A DNA stretch of 64,000 bases. Origin: Serratia marcescens subsp. marcescens ATCC 13880 (GTDB taxonomy: Bacteria; Pseudomonadota; Gammaproteobacteria; Enterobacterales; Enterobacteriaceae). The DNA lies in NCBI RefSeq assembly GCF_017299535.1, contig NZ_CP071238.1:124001-188000 (forward strand), in the 5' to 3' direction. Positions 8,129-19,800 of the stretch are shown piece after piece. Positions within the stretch are counted from its first letter, which is position 1. Every line of letters begins with the position of its first letter. The position numbers and the translations under genes were made by a program. The notes beneath the pieces were generated by a model. It was not told the origin of the DNA and did not search any database. It saw only the letters and a list, made by a program, of their open reading frames with translations.

Positions 8129-9683
8129 GCGGTTCCTCCTGCGGGCCAAGCGACAGCGTGAAGGCGACCGGCTGCCGCCGTTCCGCGGGCACCTCGGCCG
8201 CCGCCACGCGAGGGCGCGGCGCGGGGCCCGCGGGGCCGGTGGCCGAAATCTGCCAGCGTCCCTGGGCCATGCGTTTGATTTCCGAAATGATATCGACGTC
8301 CTGGTGCCACACCACCCGGTTGCTGAAGGCTTCATCCACCGGCAGGCGGAAGATGAACTTCAGCGCGGTATCCAGATCGTTGATGCGGCAGGTGGAAAGG
8401 AACAGCACCAGCCGCCCCTGCACCACGGTCATCACGTCGCCGAACCGCCGCAGGTGGCACAGGGTCATCGCCTGTTCGGCGCGCAGACCGGTGGCCGGGC
8501 GCAGCGCCACCATCACGCCTTTGCCATCCTCGGGCAGCAGCGTGTTGCCCATCAGCGAAAGCACCGCCTGGCTGAACGCTTCCGGCCGCATGTAGCCTTT
8601 GAGCTGCAGCGGACGCAGCCCGGCCAGCAGCGCATCGATGTCGGCGGGCACATGCCGTGAGAAGCGTTGCCCCTGGATGCCCTCGAGCATGGTCAGAAAA
8701 CGCGACAGCGGCGCGACGTGCGGCACGATCAGGTTGGCGCCGCAGGCCAGCAGCAGCCGTTCGTCGCTGTAGCGCAGGCTGGCGCTCATCTCGCGCACCG
8801 CGATTTTCAGGCCGTTGCCGCGGCTGCGGCGCAGGGTGTGGATCTGGTGCGCCAGATGATCGATTTGGTCGCTTTGATACAACGCGAAAATCAACGTCGC
8901 CGAGAGTCTCAGCATGCCGTGCTGCGCCAGTTCATCGTTGCTCTCCAGCAGTTGCCAGTTGGCGGACAGCGGCGGCGCGCCTTCGAGGATGCTGCGCTCG
9001 GCCAGATACTGGCTTTCGTCGCTGCGCAAGGCGGTGGGGGAGGGTTGGCTATTTTCATCCTCGCCCTGCCAGCCACCTTCCGCCGCATACAAGGTCAGCA
9101 GCTGATTGGCGTTGATGCCGTTTTCGGTGCTCCACCAGTTCACCAGGTATTGCGCGCTGTCCTGCTGCCATTGCAGGCTGGACAGGCCGTTCAGGATGCG
9201 GTGCTGTGCGCTGAGCTGCCCTTTGAGCTTATTGATGCCGCCGCCGTGGCTGAGGATCAACAGCGTACAGCCCTGCCGCCGCAGCCAGGCGGCGAGGGTG
9301 CGCGTCCACTCGCGCAGCTCTTCGGTGGTGAAGGTTTGCCACAGGCTGGCGTGGGCCAGCAGGATAAGTAAGCGATTTTGCGGCCTCAGGGCGCGCATCA
9401 GATCGTCGCTCAACTGTGTCAGCGCAGCTTTTTTCTCCGGTAATTGATACAGCGGCAGCTTCTGCAACGCGGGCGCAGCCAGCTCGGCCAGCAGGCGCTC
9501 GGGCTTGTCTCCGCTGCAGATCAGGGCGACTTTGTGGGTGGCCGGTTGAGCGGCGATGGCCTGGCGACACAGCAGCGCGGCGTCGCTTTGCCTGTCGATA
9601 TTGATCCAATAAAGCCCGGGGGCCTGCATCACCGACAGCTCTTCCCAAATCTGCCGAATGCCTAGAGAAAAAGAGTGCGCCAT
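8115..9683 (-). CDS. bcsE: c-di-GMP-binding cellulose biosynthesis protein BcsE
   Basis: Cytosolic regulator that boosts cellulose synthesis and docks on BcsRQ/BcsF. The 522-residue protein has a degenerate NTPase-like N-terminal half, then a degenerate receiver-like region and a C-terminal GIL domain. The c-di-GMP binding motif RxGD is visible as RFGD at 413-416, almost the same position as in E. coli. First gene of the minus-strand bcsEFG unit, divergent from bcsRQABZC with a shared 189-bp control region. Confidence 0.94.
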   Translation of the reverse strand: MAHSFSLGIRQIWEELSVMQAPGLYWINIDRQSDAALLCRQAIAAQPATHKVALICSGDKPERLLAELAAPALQKLPLYQLPEKKAALTQLSDDLMRALRPQNRLLILLAHASLWQTFTTEELREWTRTLAAWLRRQGCTLLILSHGGGINKLKGQLSAQHRILNGLSSLQWQQDSAQYLVNWWSTENGINANQLLTLYAAEGGWQGEDENSQPSPTALRSDESQYLAERSILEGAPPLSANWQLLESNDELAQHGMLRLSATLIFALYQSDQIDHLAHQIHTLRRSRGNGLKIAVREMSASLRYSDERLLLACGANLIVPHVAPLSRFLTMLEGIQGQRFSRHVPADIDALLAGLRPLQLKGYMRPEAFSQAVLSLMGNTLLPEDGKGVMVALRPATGLRAEQAMTLCHLRRFGDVMTVVQGRLVLFLSTCRINDLDTALKFIFRLPVDEAFSNRVVWHQDVDIISEIKRMAQGRWQISATGPAGPAPRPRVAAAEVPAERRQPVAFTLSLGPQEEPHAEP

Positions 9684-9872
9684 AGGATGTGTTCTACTTT
9701 CGTTGAAAGCCGACTAAAGGCGTTTATATTTAAAGATAGCCATTTTTACGCTGGCAATAATAAATCTCCGACGCTCTTCAACAATATTTGTTGAGAATCA
9801 TCTTATTGCCTGTCTCTTTTTGTATCGTTGCTATAGTTAATTAACATAGCCTATTTTCGCCAAGGCGGAAGA
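9684..9872. promoter_or_regulatory. Divergent bcsE / bcsR control region
   Basis: The 189 bp between the two divergent bcs transcripts are AT-rich and must carry both promoters. TATAGT at 9832-9837 is a plausible -10 for bcsR but no well-spaced -35 could be matched, and TATATT-like sequence near 9725 could serve bcsE. I assign neither firmly. Confidence 0.5.
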
Positions 9873-10064
9873 ATGAATAACGCATCCACCCATTTTCGTG
9901 CAGCGGCGCCTGGGGAGAGCCAGGATGACCTGCAGGCGCTCAGCCAGGTTTTTTCATTGCCGAAATTACGCTATGTCGATATTTCACGGCAGGAGCGGTT
10001 AACGCAAATGATGACGCGCTGGCCACTGTTGGCCGAATTGGCGCAGACCACGGGGAGCCACTGA
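9873..10064 (+). CDS. bcsR: Cellulose biosynthesis protein BcsR
   Basis: A 63-residue cytosolic protein of the YhjR/BcsR family, with the conserved C-terminal part LRYVDISRQE followed by a helix ending WPLLAEL. In E. coli BcsR forms a stable complex with BcsQ and is needed for BcsQ folding and for assembly of the synthase. GCGGAAG precedes the ATG. Only 3 nt separate its stop from bcsQ, supporting co-translation with its partner. Confidence 0.9.
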   Translation: MNNASTHFRAAAPGESQDDLQALSQVFSLPKLRYVDISRQERLTQMMTRWPLLAELAQTTGSH

Positions 10065-10067
10065 TCT

Positions 10068-10808
10068 ATGCCGGTGCTCGCGCTGCAAGGGTTGCGGGGT
10101 GGAATGGGGACGACCTCGGTCACGGCGGCGCTCGCCTGGGCGTTGCAGCAGCTGGGCGAGTCGGTGCTGGCGATCGACTTCACGCCGGATAATCTGCTGC
10201 GCTTGCATTTCAACACGCCGTTCGAGCTGGCGCGCGGCTGGGCCCGCGCGGAGCAGGATGGCGGCGCTTGGCAGGAAGGTGCGCTGCGTTATTGTGAAAA
10301 CCTCGACTTTTTGCCTTTTGGCCGCCTGAATGGGGCGGAAAGGCTGGAAGTGCAGCGCCAGTGTCGTCAACAGCCGGAACGCTGGCGCGACAACCTGCGC
10401 CAACTGATCGCCGGCGATCCGCAGCGCTGGATCCTGCTGGATGTCCCGGTCGGGGACGGCGTGTTGGCGCAGCAGGCGCTGCAGCTTGCCGACAGCGTGT
10501 TCGTGCTGTTGAACCCCGACGCCAACTGTCAGGTGCGGCTCCATCAACAGACGCTGCCGAATGACTGCCGTTTCCTGGTCAATCACTACTCCTCCGCCAG
10601 CCAGCTGCAGCAGGATCTGCATCAGCTGTGGCTGCAAACCCTGAGCGGCCTGCTGCCGGTGGTGATCCACCGCGACGAAGCGTTGGCGGAAGCGCTGGCG
10701 GTCAAACAGCCGTTGGGCGAGTATCGCCCCGAGAGCCTGGCGGCGGATGAAGTGCTGACGCTGGCCAACTGGTGCCTGATCAACCTCAAACGGGGCGTTG
10801 CGCCATGA
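10068..10808 (+). CDS. bcsQ: ParA/MinD-like ATPase BcsQ
   Basis: SIMIBI-class NTPase (246 residues) that with BcsR and BcsE builds the cytosolic regulatory part of the cellulose secretion system, where it was linked to polar placement in E. coli. The N-terminal P-loop reads RGGMGTTS, lacking the usual lysine of KGGxGKT; this deviant loop is also seen in E. coli BcsQ, so it is a family trait and not damage. A Walker B-like ILLDVPVGDG sits near residue 125. Its stop overlaps the bcsA start (ATGA). Confidence 0.94.
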   Translation: MPVLALQGLRGGMGTTSVTAALAWALQQLGESVLAIDFTPDNLLRLHFNTPFELARGWARAEQDGGAWQEGALRYCENLDFLPFGRLNGAERLEVQRQCRQQPERWRDNLRQLIAGDPQRWILLDVPVGDGVLAQQALQLADSVFVLLNPDANCQVRLHQQTLPNDCRFLVNHYSSASQLQQDLHQLWLQTLSGLLPVVIHRDEALAEALAVKQPLGEYRPESLAADEVLTLANWCLINLKRGVAP

Positions 10809-13408
10809 GCCGGGTGCTGAGCCTGCTGCTGGTGCCGCCGGTGCGTCAGGCGGTGCAGGCGCGCTACCGCGTCTATCGCCGCAACGGCGCGTCGGCGCTG
10901 ACCGCCTTTTTCGCCACGCTGCTGGTGGCGCTGGGGTGGATGCTGCTGCGCTTCGAGTCACCGGCCTGGCAGCGTGTGCGCGTCGGCCGCGCTTACTGGT
11001 TCCCGCATCTGTCCGCCGAACGCCCGCGCCCGGCGGATGCGCTGCGCTATCTGCTGCAGGGTCTGTGGCTGCTGCTGTTTCGCAGCGGCCGCGCGCCGGT
11101 GCCGCGCGACTATTTCGCCGGGTGGCGGCGGCTGCAGCAGCGCTACGCCGATTGGCTGCAGAGCCTGCCGCAACGGCTGAAAAACGCCGGCGTGGAACAG
11201 CGTTCGGTAGAGCGCCTCGGCCGCATGAACCGCGGCATGCGACGCGCGCTGTTTATTCTGGTCGGCGTGTTGGCGGCGATCCTCGCCATGCTGTGCATCT
11301 CGCAACCGTTCGATCTGTCGGCGCAGTTCGTGTTCGTCGTGCTGCTGTGGGGGATCGCGATGGTGGTGCGCCGGGTGCCGGGGCGTTTGCCTGCGCTGAT
11401 GCTGATCGTGCTGTCGCTGACCGTTTCCTGTCGTTACCTGTGGTGGCGTTATACCGCCACGCTGAACTGGGACGACCCGCTCAGCCTGGTGTGCGGCCTG
11501 TTGCTGCTGGTGGCGGAAACCTACGCCTGGGTGGTGCTGGTGCTGGGCTATTTCCAGACCGTCTGGCCGCTTAACCGCCAGCCGGTGCCGTTGCCCGCTG
11601 ACAGCGCCACCTGGCCGACCATCGATCTGATGGTGCCGACCTACAACGAAGATCTCGGGGTGGTGAAGCCCACCATCTATGCGGCGTTGGGCATCGACTG
11701 GCCGAAAGAGAAAGTGAACATCTATATCCTCGACGACGGCAATCGCCCCGAATTCCGGGCGTTCGCCGCCGAAGTGGGAGTGAAATACATCGCCAGGCCG
11801 ACCCACGAACACGCCAAGGCCGGCAACATCAACAATGCGCTGAAGCAGGCCACCGGCGAGTTCGTGGCGATTTTCGACTGCGACCACGTGCCGACGCGCT
11901 CCTTCCTGCAACTGACCATGGGTTGGTTCTTCAAAGACAAAAAGCTGGCGATGCTGCAGACCCCGCACCACTTTTTCTCGCCGGATCCGTTCGAGCGCAA
12001 CCTCGGCCGTTTCCGTCAGACGCCCAACGAGGGCACCTTGTTCTACGGGCTGGTGCAGGACGGCAACGACATGTGGGACGCGACCTTCTTCTGCGGCTCT
12101 TGCGCCATCCTGCGCCGCAGCGCGCTGGATGAGATCGGCGGCATCGCGGTGGAAACCGTCACCGAAGACGCCCACACCTCGCTGCGCTTGCACCGGCGCG
12201 GACACACCTCGGCCTATATCCGCATTCCGCAGGCCGCCGGGCTGGCGACCGAAAGCCTGTCGGCGCACATCGGCCAGCGCATTCGCTGGGCGCGCGGCAT
12301 GGTGCAGATCTTCCGGCTCGACAACCCGCTGCTGGGCAAGGGGCTGAAACTGGCGCAGCGCCTGTGCTACGCCAACGCCATGCTGCACTTTCTGTCGGGC
12401 ATTCCGCGGCTGATCTTCCTCACCGCGCCGCTGGCGTTTTTACTGCTGCATGCCTACATCATCTTCGCGCCGGCGCTGGCGATCGCGCTTTATGTGCTGC
12501 CGCACATGATCCACGCCAGCCTGACCAACTCGCGCATCCAGGGGAAATACCGCCATTCGTTCTGGAGCGAAATCTATGAAACGGTGCTGGCCTGGTATAT
12601 CGCGCGGCCGACGACGGTGGCGCTGTTCAATCCGCACAAGGGCAAATTCAACGTGACCGCCAAGGGCGGGCTGGTGGAGGAGGAGCATGTCGACTGGGTG
12701 ATCACCCGGCCTTACATGTTCCTGGTGGTCCTGAACCTGGCCGGGCTGGCGTTCGGCGCCTGGCGGCTGGCCTATGGCCCGACGGACGAGGTGATGACGG
12801 TGATCATCAGCCTGGTGTGGGTGCTGTACAACATGACCATTCTCGGCGGCGCGGTGGCGGTGGCGGTGGAGGCCAAGCAGGTGCGTCAGGCGCACCGCGT
12901 GGAGATCGCCATGCCGGCGGCGATCGCGCGTGCCGATGGCCACCTCTACCCCTGCACGCTGCGCGATTACTCCGACGGCGGCGTGGGCATTGAGATGCGA
13001 GTGGAAAACGCGTTGAAAGACGGCGACAAGGCCTCGCTGCTGCTCAAGCGCGGCCAGCAGGAGTACAGCTTCCCCTGTGTGGTGACGCGCGCCTTCGGCA
13101 ACAAGGTGGGGGTGCGTCTGGTCAGTCTCTCCACCCGTGAACACATCGATTTCATTCAGTGCACCTTCGCCCGCGCCGATACCTGGGCGCTGTGGCAGGA
13201 CGGGTTCCCTGAAGACCGGCCGATCGAAAGCCTGCGCGACGTGCTGGCGTTGGGCTTCCGGGGCTATGTGCGCATGGCGGATTACGCGCCGCCGCTGGTG
13301 CGCGGTCTGCTGGTCGGGGTCACGTCGCTGACCGCCTGGGTCGTGTCGTTTATTCCGCGCGGCGTCGGCAGGGATCCGACCTTGGATCAACAAGAAACAG
13401 TGGGTTAG
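10805..13408 (+). CDS. bcsA: Cellulose synthase catalytic subunit BcsA (UDP-forming)
   Basis: Inner-membrane GT2 enzyme that polymerises UDP-glucose into cellulose and threads it through its own channel. In the 867-residue protein the catalytic motifs are all present: DDG 310-312, DCD 358-360, TED 453-455 (general base) and QRIRW 491-495. Membrane spans flank this core. The C-terminal PilZ domain has the c-di-GMP signature: R694xxxR698 and D721xSxxG726. Synthesis should therefore be c-di-GMP dependent. ATG 10805 overlaps the bcsQ stop; an in-frame upstream start at 10772 lies within bcsQ and is not favoured. Confidence 0.97.
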   Translation: MSRVLSLLLVPPVRQAVQARYRVYRRNGASALTAFFATLLVALGWMLLRFESPAWQRVRVGRAYWFPHLSAERPRPADALRYLLQGLWLLLFRSGRAPVPRDYFAGWRRLQQRYADWLQSLPQRLKNAGVEQRSVERLGRMNRGMRRALFILVGVLAAILAMLCISQPFDLSAQFVFVVLLWGIAMVVRRVPGRLPALMLIVLSLTVSCRYLWWRYTATLNWDDPLSLVCGLLLLVAETYAWVVLVLGYFQTVWPLNRQPVPLPADSATWPTIDLMVPTYNEDLGVVKPTIYAALGIDWPKEKVNIYILDDGNRPEFRAFAAEVGVKYIARPTHEHAKAGNINNALKQATGEFVAIFDCDHVPTRSFLQLTMGWFFKDKKLAMLQTPHHFFSPDPFERNLGRFRQTPNEGTLFYGLVQDGNDMWDATFFCGSCAILRRSALDEIGGIAVETVTEDAHTSLRLHRRGHTSAYIRIPQAAGLATESLSAHIGQRIRWARGMVQIFRLDNPLLGKGLKLAQRLCYANAMLHFLSGIPRLIFLTAPLAFLLLHAYIIFAPALAIALYVLPHMIHASLTNSRIQGKYRHSFWSEIYETVLAWYIARPTTVALFNPHKGKFNVTAKGGLVEEEHVDWVITRPYMFLVVLNLAGLAFGAWRLAYGPTDEVMTVIISLVWVLYNMTILGGAVAVAVEAKQVRQAHRVEIAMPAAIARADGHLYPCTLRDYSDGGVGIEMRVENALKDGDKASLLLKRGQQEYSFPCVVTRAFGNKVGVRLVSLSTREHIDFIQCTFARADTWALWQDGFPEDRPIESLRDVLALGFRGYVRMADYAPPLVRGLLVGVTSLTAWVVSFIPRGVGRDPTLDQQETVG

Positions 13409-13470
13409 CTGCGAGTTCAACCGCCCGCTCACTCGCCCGGTGAACAGGCTCCAACATTGATGATGATACG

Positions 13471-15777
13471 ATGACGCGAAAAATAACCTGGTTAACTGCT
13501 CTGGCCTTAGGCATCAGTACCCTGTCGCAGGCCGAAACCGCCACTGCGCCGACCGTGGCGGCTCAGCCGCCGATCGCCGCGGCGGCCGATACGGCGACCG
13601 CGCCACCGCCGGCCGCCGCGCCGCAGGATCCGAATGCGCCGGTGCGCGACGTATCGCTGCCGTTTGCGCAGATAGCGCCGCCGCCGGGCACCTTTGTTCT
13701 GCGCGGCACCCGGCCGGACGGACAGATCGAATTCGGCGTGCGCAGCGATGAGGTGGTCTCGCAGGCGATGCTCGATATGGAGTTTACGCCGTCGCCGGCG
13801 CTGATCCCGGTGGAGTCGCACGTCAAGGTCTATCTGAACGACGAACTGATGGGCGTGACCACCCTCGCCAAAGAGCAGCTGGGCAAGCCCAATCGCATCC
13901 AAATGGCGATCGATCCGCGCTATATCACCGATTTTAACCGCGTCAGGCTGGTGTTTGTCGGCCATTATCAGAACATCTGCGAAAACCCGGCCAGCACTTC
14001 GCTGTGGCTCGACGTCAGCAAGTCCAGCGCGCTGAAGCTGCGTTTCCAGACGCTGCCGGTGAAAAACGAGCTGTCGCACTTCCCTGAGCCGTTCTTCGAC
14101 AGCCGCGATAATCGGCCGCTGACGCTGCCGATGGTATTCGCCGGCCAGCCTGATCTCGCCCAGCAGCGCGCGGCGGGCATTCTGGCCTCGTGGTTCGGCA
14201 GCAAGGCGCAGTGGCGCGGGCAATCCTTCCCGACGCTGTACAATGCGCTGCCGACGCAGCACGCGGTGGTGTTCGCCACCAACTCGCAGCGTCCGGATTT
14301 CCTGCGCGATTATCCGGCGGTCAACGGCCCGACGGTGGAGATGATCAGCCACCCCGACAATCCGTACGTCAAACTGCTGTTGATTCAGGGGCGTGACGAC
14401 AACGATTTGATCACCGCGGTGAAGGGCATCGCGCAGGGTAACATCCTGTTCCGCGGCCAGAACGTGACGGTGGACAAGGTGGAACAGCTCGCGCCGCGCC
14501 AGCCTTACGATGCGCCGAACTGGGTGCGCACCGATCGGCCGATGACCTTCGCCGAGCTGCAGCAATATGCCGAACAGCTGCAAACCAGCGGCATCGAGCC
14601 CGGCCCGATTTCGCTGACCATGAACCTGCCGCCGGACCTGTTCCTGATCCGCAGCACCGGTATCGATATGCACCTGAAATACCGCTATACCGCGCCGCGC
14701 ATTCAGGATGGTTCGCGGCTGAGCGTCAGCCTGAACAACCAGTTCGTGCAGGCTTACTCGCTGGTGCCGGAACACGAGCAGGGCGCGCAGCTGCTGCGCC
14801 TGCCGTTGACGCAGGGGCTGCTCGACTCCGACAAGAACGTCAGTATCCCGGCGCTGCGGCTGGGCGCCACCAACCAGCTGCGCTTTGACTTTGACTACAC
14901 CACGCTGCTGGCCAGCGGCGCGGAAGGGCGCTGCGAAACCTACTCCTTCACGCAAAACCACGCGGTGATCGACGGCGCATCTACCATCGATTTCTCCGGT
15001 TATCGCCACTTTATGGCGATGCCGGACTTGCGCGCCTTCGCCAACGCCGGCTTCCCGTTCAGCCGCCTGGCGGATCTGTCGCAAACGCTGGTGTTGGTGA
15101 ACCAGAAACCGCAGCCGGCGCAGGTCAGCGCGCTGCTGAACGCGCTTGGCGTGATCGGCGCGCAAACCGGCTACCCGGCGCTGGCCTTTACGCTGAGCGA
15201 CGACTGGTCGCAGGCCAAGGATCGTGACGACGATATCCTGATGATCGGCACCATTCCGCCGGCGCTGCGCGACGACAAGAAAATCAGCCTGCTGGTGGAC
15301 GCCACTCAAAGCTGGGTGAAGCAGCCGACGCGACAGCCGCCGCTGCCGAGCGCGGAATTGCTGGCGGAGGATGCCAAGCCGGACAGCAAGACCACCGTCA
15401 GTTCCGAGGGCGCGATGTCGGCGATCATCGGCGTGCAATCGCCGTTCAACGATCAGCGCAGCATCGTGGCGCTGCTGGCGGACAGCCCGCGCGGCTATGA
15501 GTTGCTGAACAATGCCCTGCTGGACAGCGGCAAGCGCGCCGCGGTGTTCGGCTCGGTGGCGGTGATCCGCGAATCGGGGGTCAACAGCTTGCGCGTCGGC
15601 GATGTTTACTATGTCGGCCACCTGCCGTGGTGGGAGCGGCTGTGGTATGCCCTTTCCACCCATCCGGTACTGCTGGCGGTGATCGCGGTGGTGCTGGTGG
15701 TGATCCTGGGGCTGATGCTGTGGCGCGGCCTGAAGGCCTTCAGCCGGCGTCGTCTGGCGCCTGAAGATCGGGATTGA
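13471..15777 (+). CDS. bcsB: Cellulose synthase regulatory subunit BcsB
   Basis: Periplasmic, membrane-anchored partner of BcsA; it stabilises the synthase and guides the glucan across the periplasm. The 768 residues carry an N-terminal signal peptide (cleavage after LSQA, about residue 21), a low-complexity Ala/Pro-rich stretch (about 25-55), the paired carbohydrate-binding and flavodoxin-like domains, and a single C-terminal membrane span ([19 protein letters not shown]) followed by a basic tail. E. coli BcsB is 779 residues. Begins 62 bp after bcsA, with no terminator between. Confidence 0.95.
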   Translation: MTRKITWLTALALGISTLSQAETATAPTVAAQPPIAAAADTATAPPPAAAPQDPNAPVRDVSLPFAQIAPPPGTFVLRGTRPDGQIEFGVRSDEVVSQAMLDMEFTPSPALIPVESHVKVYLNDELMGVTTLAKEQLGKPNRIQMAIDPRYITDFNRVRLVFVGHYQNICENPASTSLWLDVSKSSALKLRFQTLPVKNELSHFPEPFFDSRDNRPLTLPMVFAGQPDLAQQRAAGILASWFGSKAQWRGQSFPTLYNALPTQHAVVFATNSQRPDFLRDYPAVNGPTVEMISHPDNPYVKLLLIQGRDDNDLITAVKGIAQGNILFRGQNVTVDKVEQLAPRQPYDAPNWVRTDRPMTFAELQQYAEQLQTSGIEPGPISLTMNLPPDLFLIRSTGIDMHLKYRYTAPRIQDGSRLSVSLNNQFVQAYSLVPEHEQGAQLLRLPLTQGLLDSDKNVSIPALRLGATNQLRFDFDYTTLLASGAEGRCETYSFTQNHAVIDGASTIDFSGYRHFMAMPDLRAFANAGFPFSRLADLSQTLVLVNQKPQPAQVSALLNALGVIGAQTGYPALAFTLSDDWSQAKDRDDDILMIGTIPPALRDDKKISLLVDATQSWVKQPTRQPPLPSAELLAEDAKPDSKTTVSSEGAMSAIIGVQSPFNDQRSIVALLADSPRGYELLNNALLDSGKRAAVFGSVAVIRESGVNSLRVGDVYYVGHLPWWERLWYALSTHPVLLAVIAVVLVVILGLMLWRGLKAFSRRRLAPEDRD

Positions 15778-15791
15778 CGGCGGTGAACGCG

Positions 15792-16895
15792 ATGCTGCAA
15801 CGCCTGTCGCTCGGTATGCTGCTGCTGTGCGCCTTCAGCGCCGCCGCGGCCTGCGAGTGGCCGGGCTGGCAACAGTACAAGCAATTCTACATCAGCCCGC
15901 AGGGGCGGGTGATCGACCCAAGCAGCCCGAACAAAATCACCACCTCCGAGGGACAGAGTTACGGCCTGTTTTTCGCCCTGGTGGCCAACGACCGGCCGAC
16001 CTTCGACCTGTTGTTGACCTGGACGGAGAACAATCTGGCGGCGGGCGATCTCAGCGCCCGCTTGCCCGCCTGGCTGTGGGGAGAGAGCGACGATAAGCAG
16101 TGGAAGGTGCTGGACGCCAACTCGGCGTCGGACGCCGACCTGTGGATCGCTTACAACCTGCTCGAAGCTGGCCGCCTGTGGAAAAGCCGGCGTTATCAAA
16201 CCCTGGGAACGCTGCTGCTGCAACGCATCGGCCGCGAGGAAGTGGCCGACATTCCCGGCCTGGGCCTGATGCTGCTGCCGGGCAAAGTCGGGTTCGTGGC
16301 GGAAGATCGCTGGCGGCTGAATCCCAGCTACCTGCCGCCGCAGTTGTTGGCGCGTTTTGCGGCGCTGAACGGCCCATGGCGCGCGATGCGCGAGATCAAT
16401 CAGCGACTGTGGCTGGACACCGCGCCGCACGGCTTCTCGCCGGATTGGGTGGTGTGGCGGGTCGGTGCCGGTTGGCAGCCGGACACCGTCAAGCCGAACG
16501 TCGGCAGCTACGACGCCATTCGGGTTTATCTGTGGGCCGGCATGCTGGCGGACGACGATGAACACAAGGCGGCGCTGGTTGAACGCTTCCAGCCGATGGC
16601 GCAGCTCACCGCCAAACAGGGCGTTCCGCCGGAGAAAACCGATACCGCCAGCGGCAAAACTACCGGTGACGGCCCGGTCGGTTTTTCCGCTTCTATGCTG
16701 CCGATGCTGGCGACGCAGGCTGAAGCGCTGGCGGTGCAGCGGCAGCGCATCAGCGAGCATCCGCCGGGTGATGACGCCTATTTCAGCGCCTCGCTGACCC
16801 TGTTCGGTCAGGGATGGGATCAACAACGTTATCGCTTTAATCGTCAGGGTGAATTGCAACCCTCGTGGGACGGCCAATGCACAACTTCAAAATAA
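15792..16895 (+). CDS. bcsZ: Periplasmic endo-1,4-beta-glucanase BcsZ (GH8)
   Basis: Cellulase of glycoside hydrolase family 8 that trims or edits cellulose in the periplasm. The 367-residue product has a signal peptide ([20 protein letters not shown]) and the GH8 pattern [10 protein letters not shown], whose Glu (53 here) matches the E. coli catalytic acid. Start choice: TTG 15774 overlaps the bcsB stop, GTG 15783 and ATG 15792 are also in frame; ATG 15792 is preferred because GGTGA lies 5 nt upstream and it gives the shortest normal signal peptide. It overlaps bcsC by 19 nt. Confidence 0.93.
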   Translation: MLQRLSLGMLLLCAFSAAAACEWPGWQQYKQFYISPQGRVIDPSSPNKITTSEGQSYGLFFALVANDRPTFDLLLTWTENNLAAGDLSARLPAWLWGESDDKQWKVLDANSASDADLWIAYNLLEAGRLWKSRRYQTLGTLLLQRIGREEVADIPGLGLMLLPGKVGFVAEDRWRLNPSYLPPQLLARFAALNGPWRAMREINQRLWLDTAPHGFSPDWVVWRVGAGWQPDTVKPNVGSYDAIRVYLWAGMLADDDEHKAALVERFQPMAQLTAKQGVPPEKTDTASGKTTGDGPVGFSASMLPMLATQAEALAVQRQRISEHPPGDDAYFSASLTLFGQGWDQQRYRFNRQGELQPSWDGQCTTSK

Positions 16896-19800
16896 ACTGG
16901 CTGAATTTGATTCCGCTGAGCCTGGCGATGCTGCCGCAGGCGCGCGCTGCGGAGGCCGTGGCCCCGGAACAGTGGCTGCTGGAACAGGTGCGCATTGGCG
17001 AGGCCGGCAACAAGGACGATCTGGTGCGCCAGTCGCTGTACCGGCTCGAGCTGATGGATCCGAACAACCCGGACGTGATTGCCGCGCGCATGCGTTTGGC
17101 GCTGCGGCAGGGCAACATGGCGCTGGCGCAGCAGCAGTTGGACAAGCTGAAAACCCTCGCGCCGCAGTCCAGCGCCTATCGCCAGGCGCAAATGAACATG
17201 CTGCTGACCCAGCCGGAAACCCGGCAAAAGCTGCAGCAGGCGCGCCTGATGGCGACCGCCGGCCGGTTGCCGGAAGCCAAGGCGCAGTACGATGCGCTGT
17301 TTCACGGCGAGCCGCCGACGCTCGATCTGGCGGTAGAATACTGGCGGCTGGTGGCGCGTTTGCCGGGGCAGGAGGCGAAGGCGTTAAAGCAGCTGCAGGC
17401 GCTGGATCAGCAATATTCAGGCAATGTGGCGCTGCGCATGTCGCTGGCGCGTATGCTGTTCAGTCAGAACCAGGACGCGCAGGCCTATGAACTGCTGCAG
17501 AAGATCGCCGCCGATCCGGCCGGGCGCGGCGACGCCGCCGATCTGTGGCTGGACAAGGTCAAAGCGATGCCGGTCAGCGCGCAGAGCGTAGCGGCGCTCA
17601 ACCGTTTCCTCGGCGTATTCGACACCGGCGATCAGGCGACCCGCGCCCGCGAAGAACTGGCCAGACAGCAGAAGCTGTTGGCCGATCCGGCTTATCAGGC
17701 GAGGGTGCGCGGTCTGGCGCAGGTGGATAAAGGCGGCAGCCGGGCAGCCATTCCAGAGTTGCAAAAGGCGCTGGCGGCGGCGCCGAACGACGCCGAGGTG
17801 CTGGGCGCGCTCGGCCAGGCCTACTCGCGCGCCGGCAACCGCCCGCAGGCGCTGAAGCTGTTTCGCCAGGCGCTGGCCGCCGACAAGAGCGGCTACGGCA
17901 GCGGCAAATGGCAGAGTCTGATCAAGAGCACCGGCTACTGGCTGGCGATCGACGAGGGCGACAAAGCGCTCAAGGCCGGCAATCTCGCGCTGGCTCGGCA
18001 GAAATATCAACAGGCGCGCCAGCTCGACGACAGCGACGGCGATGCGTTTATCGGCCTGGGCGATGTGGCGGTGGCGAGCAAGGATGACGCCGCGGCGGAA
18101 GGGTTTTATCAGCAGGCGTTGCGGCGCGATCCCGGCAACGGCAGCGCGCTGCGCGGCCTGGTGAATATCTATCAACGCCAATCGCCGGAAAAAGCGCTGG
18201 CCTACCTCAACGGCCTGCCGCGCAGCCAACAGGCCAAGCTGCGCAGCACCCTCGACGGACTGCGGCTCGATATGTTGAAGCAGCAGGCGGAGACGCTGGC
18301 GGCACAGCAGCAGTGGCAGCAGGCGGCGGAAATCTATCGCCGCGCTCAGCCGATGGATCCCGACGACGTCTGGCTAACCTATCGCTATGCGCAGGCGCTG
18401 CGTCAGGCCGGGCAGCCGCAGCAGGCGGACGCTCTGTTCCGGCAGCTGGCGCTGCGCCAACATGCCAATCCGCAGCTGACCTACGCCTATGCGCTCTATC
18501 TTTCCGGCAGCGATCGCGACAGGCAGGCGCTGGCGCAGCTCAATACGCTGCCTGCGGCGCAATGGAACGACAACATGCGCGAACTGGCGCAGCGGCTGAA
18601 AATGCAGGCGGTAATCGAGCATGCCGAACGGCTGCGGGCCGCCGGTGACGAAGCGGCGGCGGAAGCCTATCTGCGTCGGCAGCCGGCGGACACCCGCATC
18701 GATTTGCTGCTCGCCGACTGGGCGCTGGCGCGCGGGGAGTATGCGGCGGCGCTGGACGACTATCAGCGGGTGAAACGGCGTGAACCGAACAACCCGGATG
18801 CGCAGCTGGGCGAGATCGAAGCCTATGTGGCGCAGGGGGATCTGGACGCGGCGCGTCAGCGGCTGAAAACCGAACCGCAGCCGCAAGACGCTTCGCTCAA
18901 CAGCCAACGGCGGGTCGCCAACGCCTGGGGCGCGGTCGGCGATCCGCAGCAGGCCGACGCGCTCTTCAGCCGGCTGAAAACGGCGGCGGCTTCGGAGCCC
19001 GCCGGGCAGACCAAGGCGCTTGTTTATCGTGACGCCGCCCGGCTGGAACGGGCTCAGCAACAGCCTGAGCGGGCGCAGCAGGATTACCGCCAGGCGATGG
19101 TGGCCGGCGGCATCACGCCGACGCTGCCGCAGGATAATGACGGCTACACCTATTTGACGCGCAATAATCCGAGCGACGACTGGCTGAAACGCGGCATCCG
19201 CTCCGACGCCGCGGATCTGTATCGACAGCAAGACGTGAACGTCACGCTCGATCACGATTACTGGCGCTCGAGCGGCACCGGCGGCATTTCCGACTTCAAC
19301 GCGCACGACACCATGCTGCAGGTGGACATGCCGCTGTATGACGGGCGCGCCTTTTTGCGTACCGACACCGTGCAGCTGGATGCCGGCCGCTTCTCGACCG
19401 ACGGCAGCGGCAAGTACTACGAAACCTTCGGCACCTGCAACACGCAAGGGTGCCGCGGCGATGAACACCAGAAAACCACCGGCACCAGCGTGGCGGCCGG
19501 CTGGAAAAACGATCGCTGGGCCGCCGACATCGGCACGACGCCGATGGGCTTTGAGGTGGTCGACTGGACCGGCGGCCTGGCCTACAGCGGCGACTGGAAC
19601 CACATTGGCTGGACGCTGGCGGCCTCGCGGCGGCCGATTTCCAGCTCGCTGCTGGCGTTCGGCGGCGCCAAAGACCCGAATACCGGCATCACCTGGGGCG
19701 GCGTGCGCGCCACCGGCGTAAGCCTGAGCGCCAGCTACGATCGCGGCGAGGCGAACGGCGTGTGGGCCGATCTCAGCGCGCATCAGATTACCGGCAAGAA

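Noticed and set aside
13507..15663. Long antisense frame opposite bcsB (and similar ones opposite dppA, rep, uvrD and hmsP)
   Set aside because: GC-rich codon use leaves the opposite strand open; these frames encode His/Arg/Gln-rich low-complexity sequence with no family resemblance.
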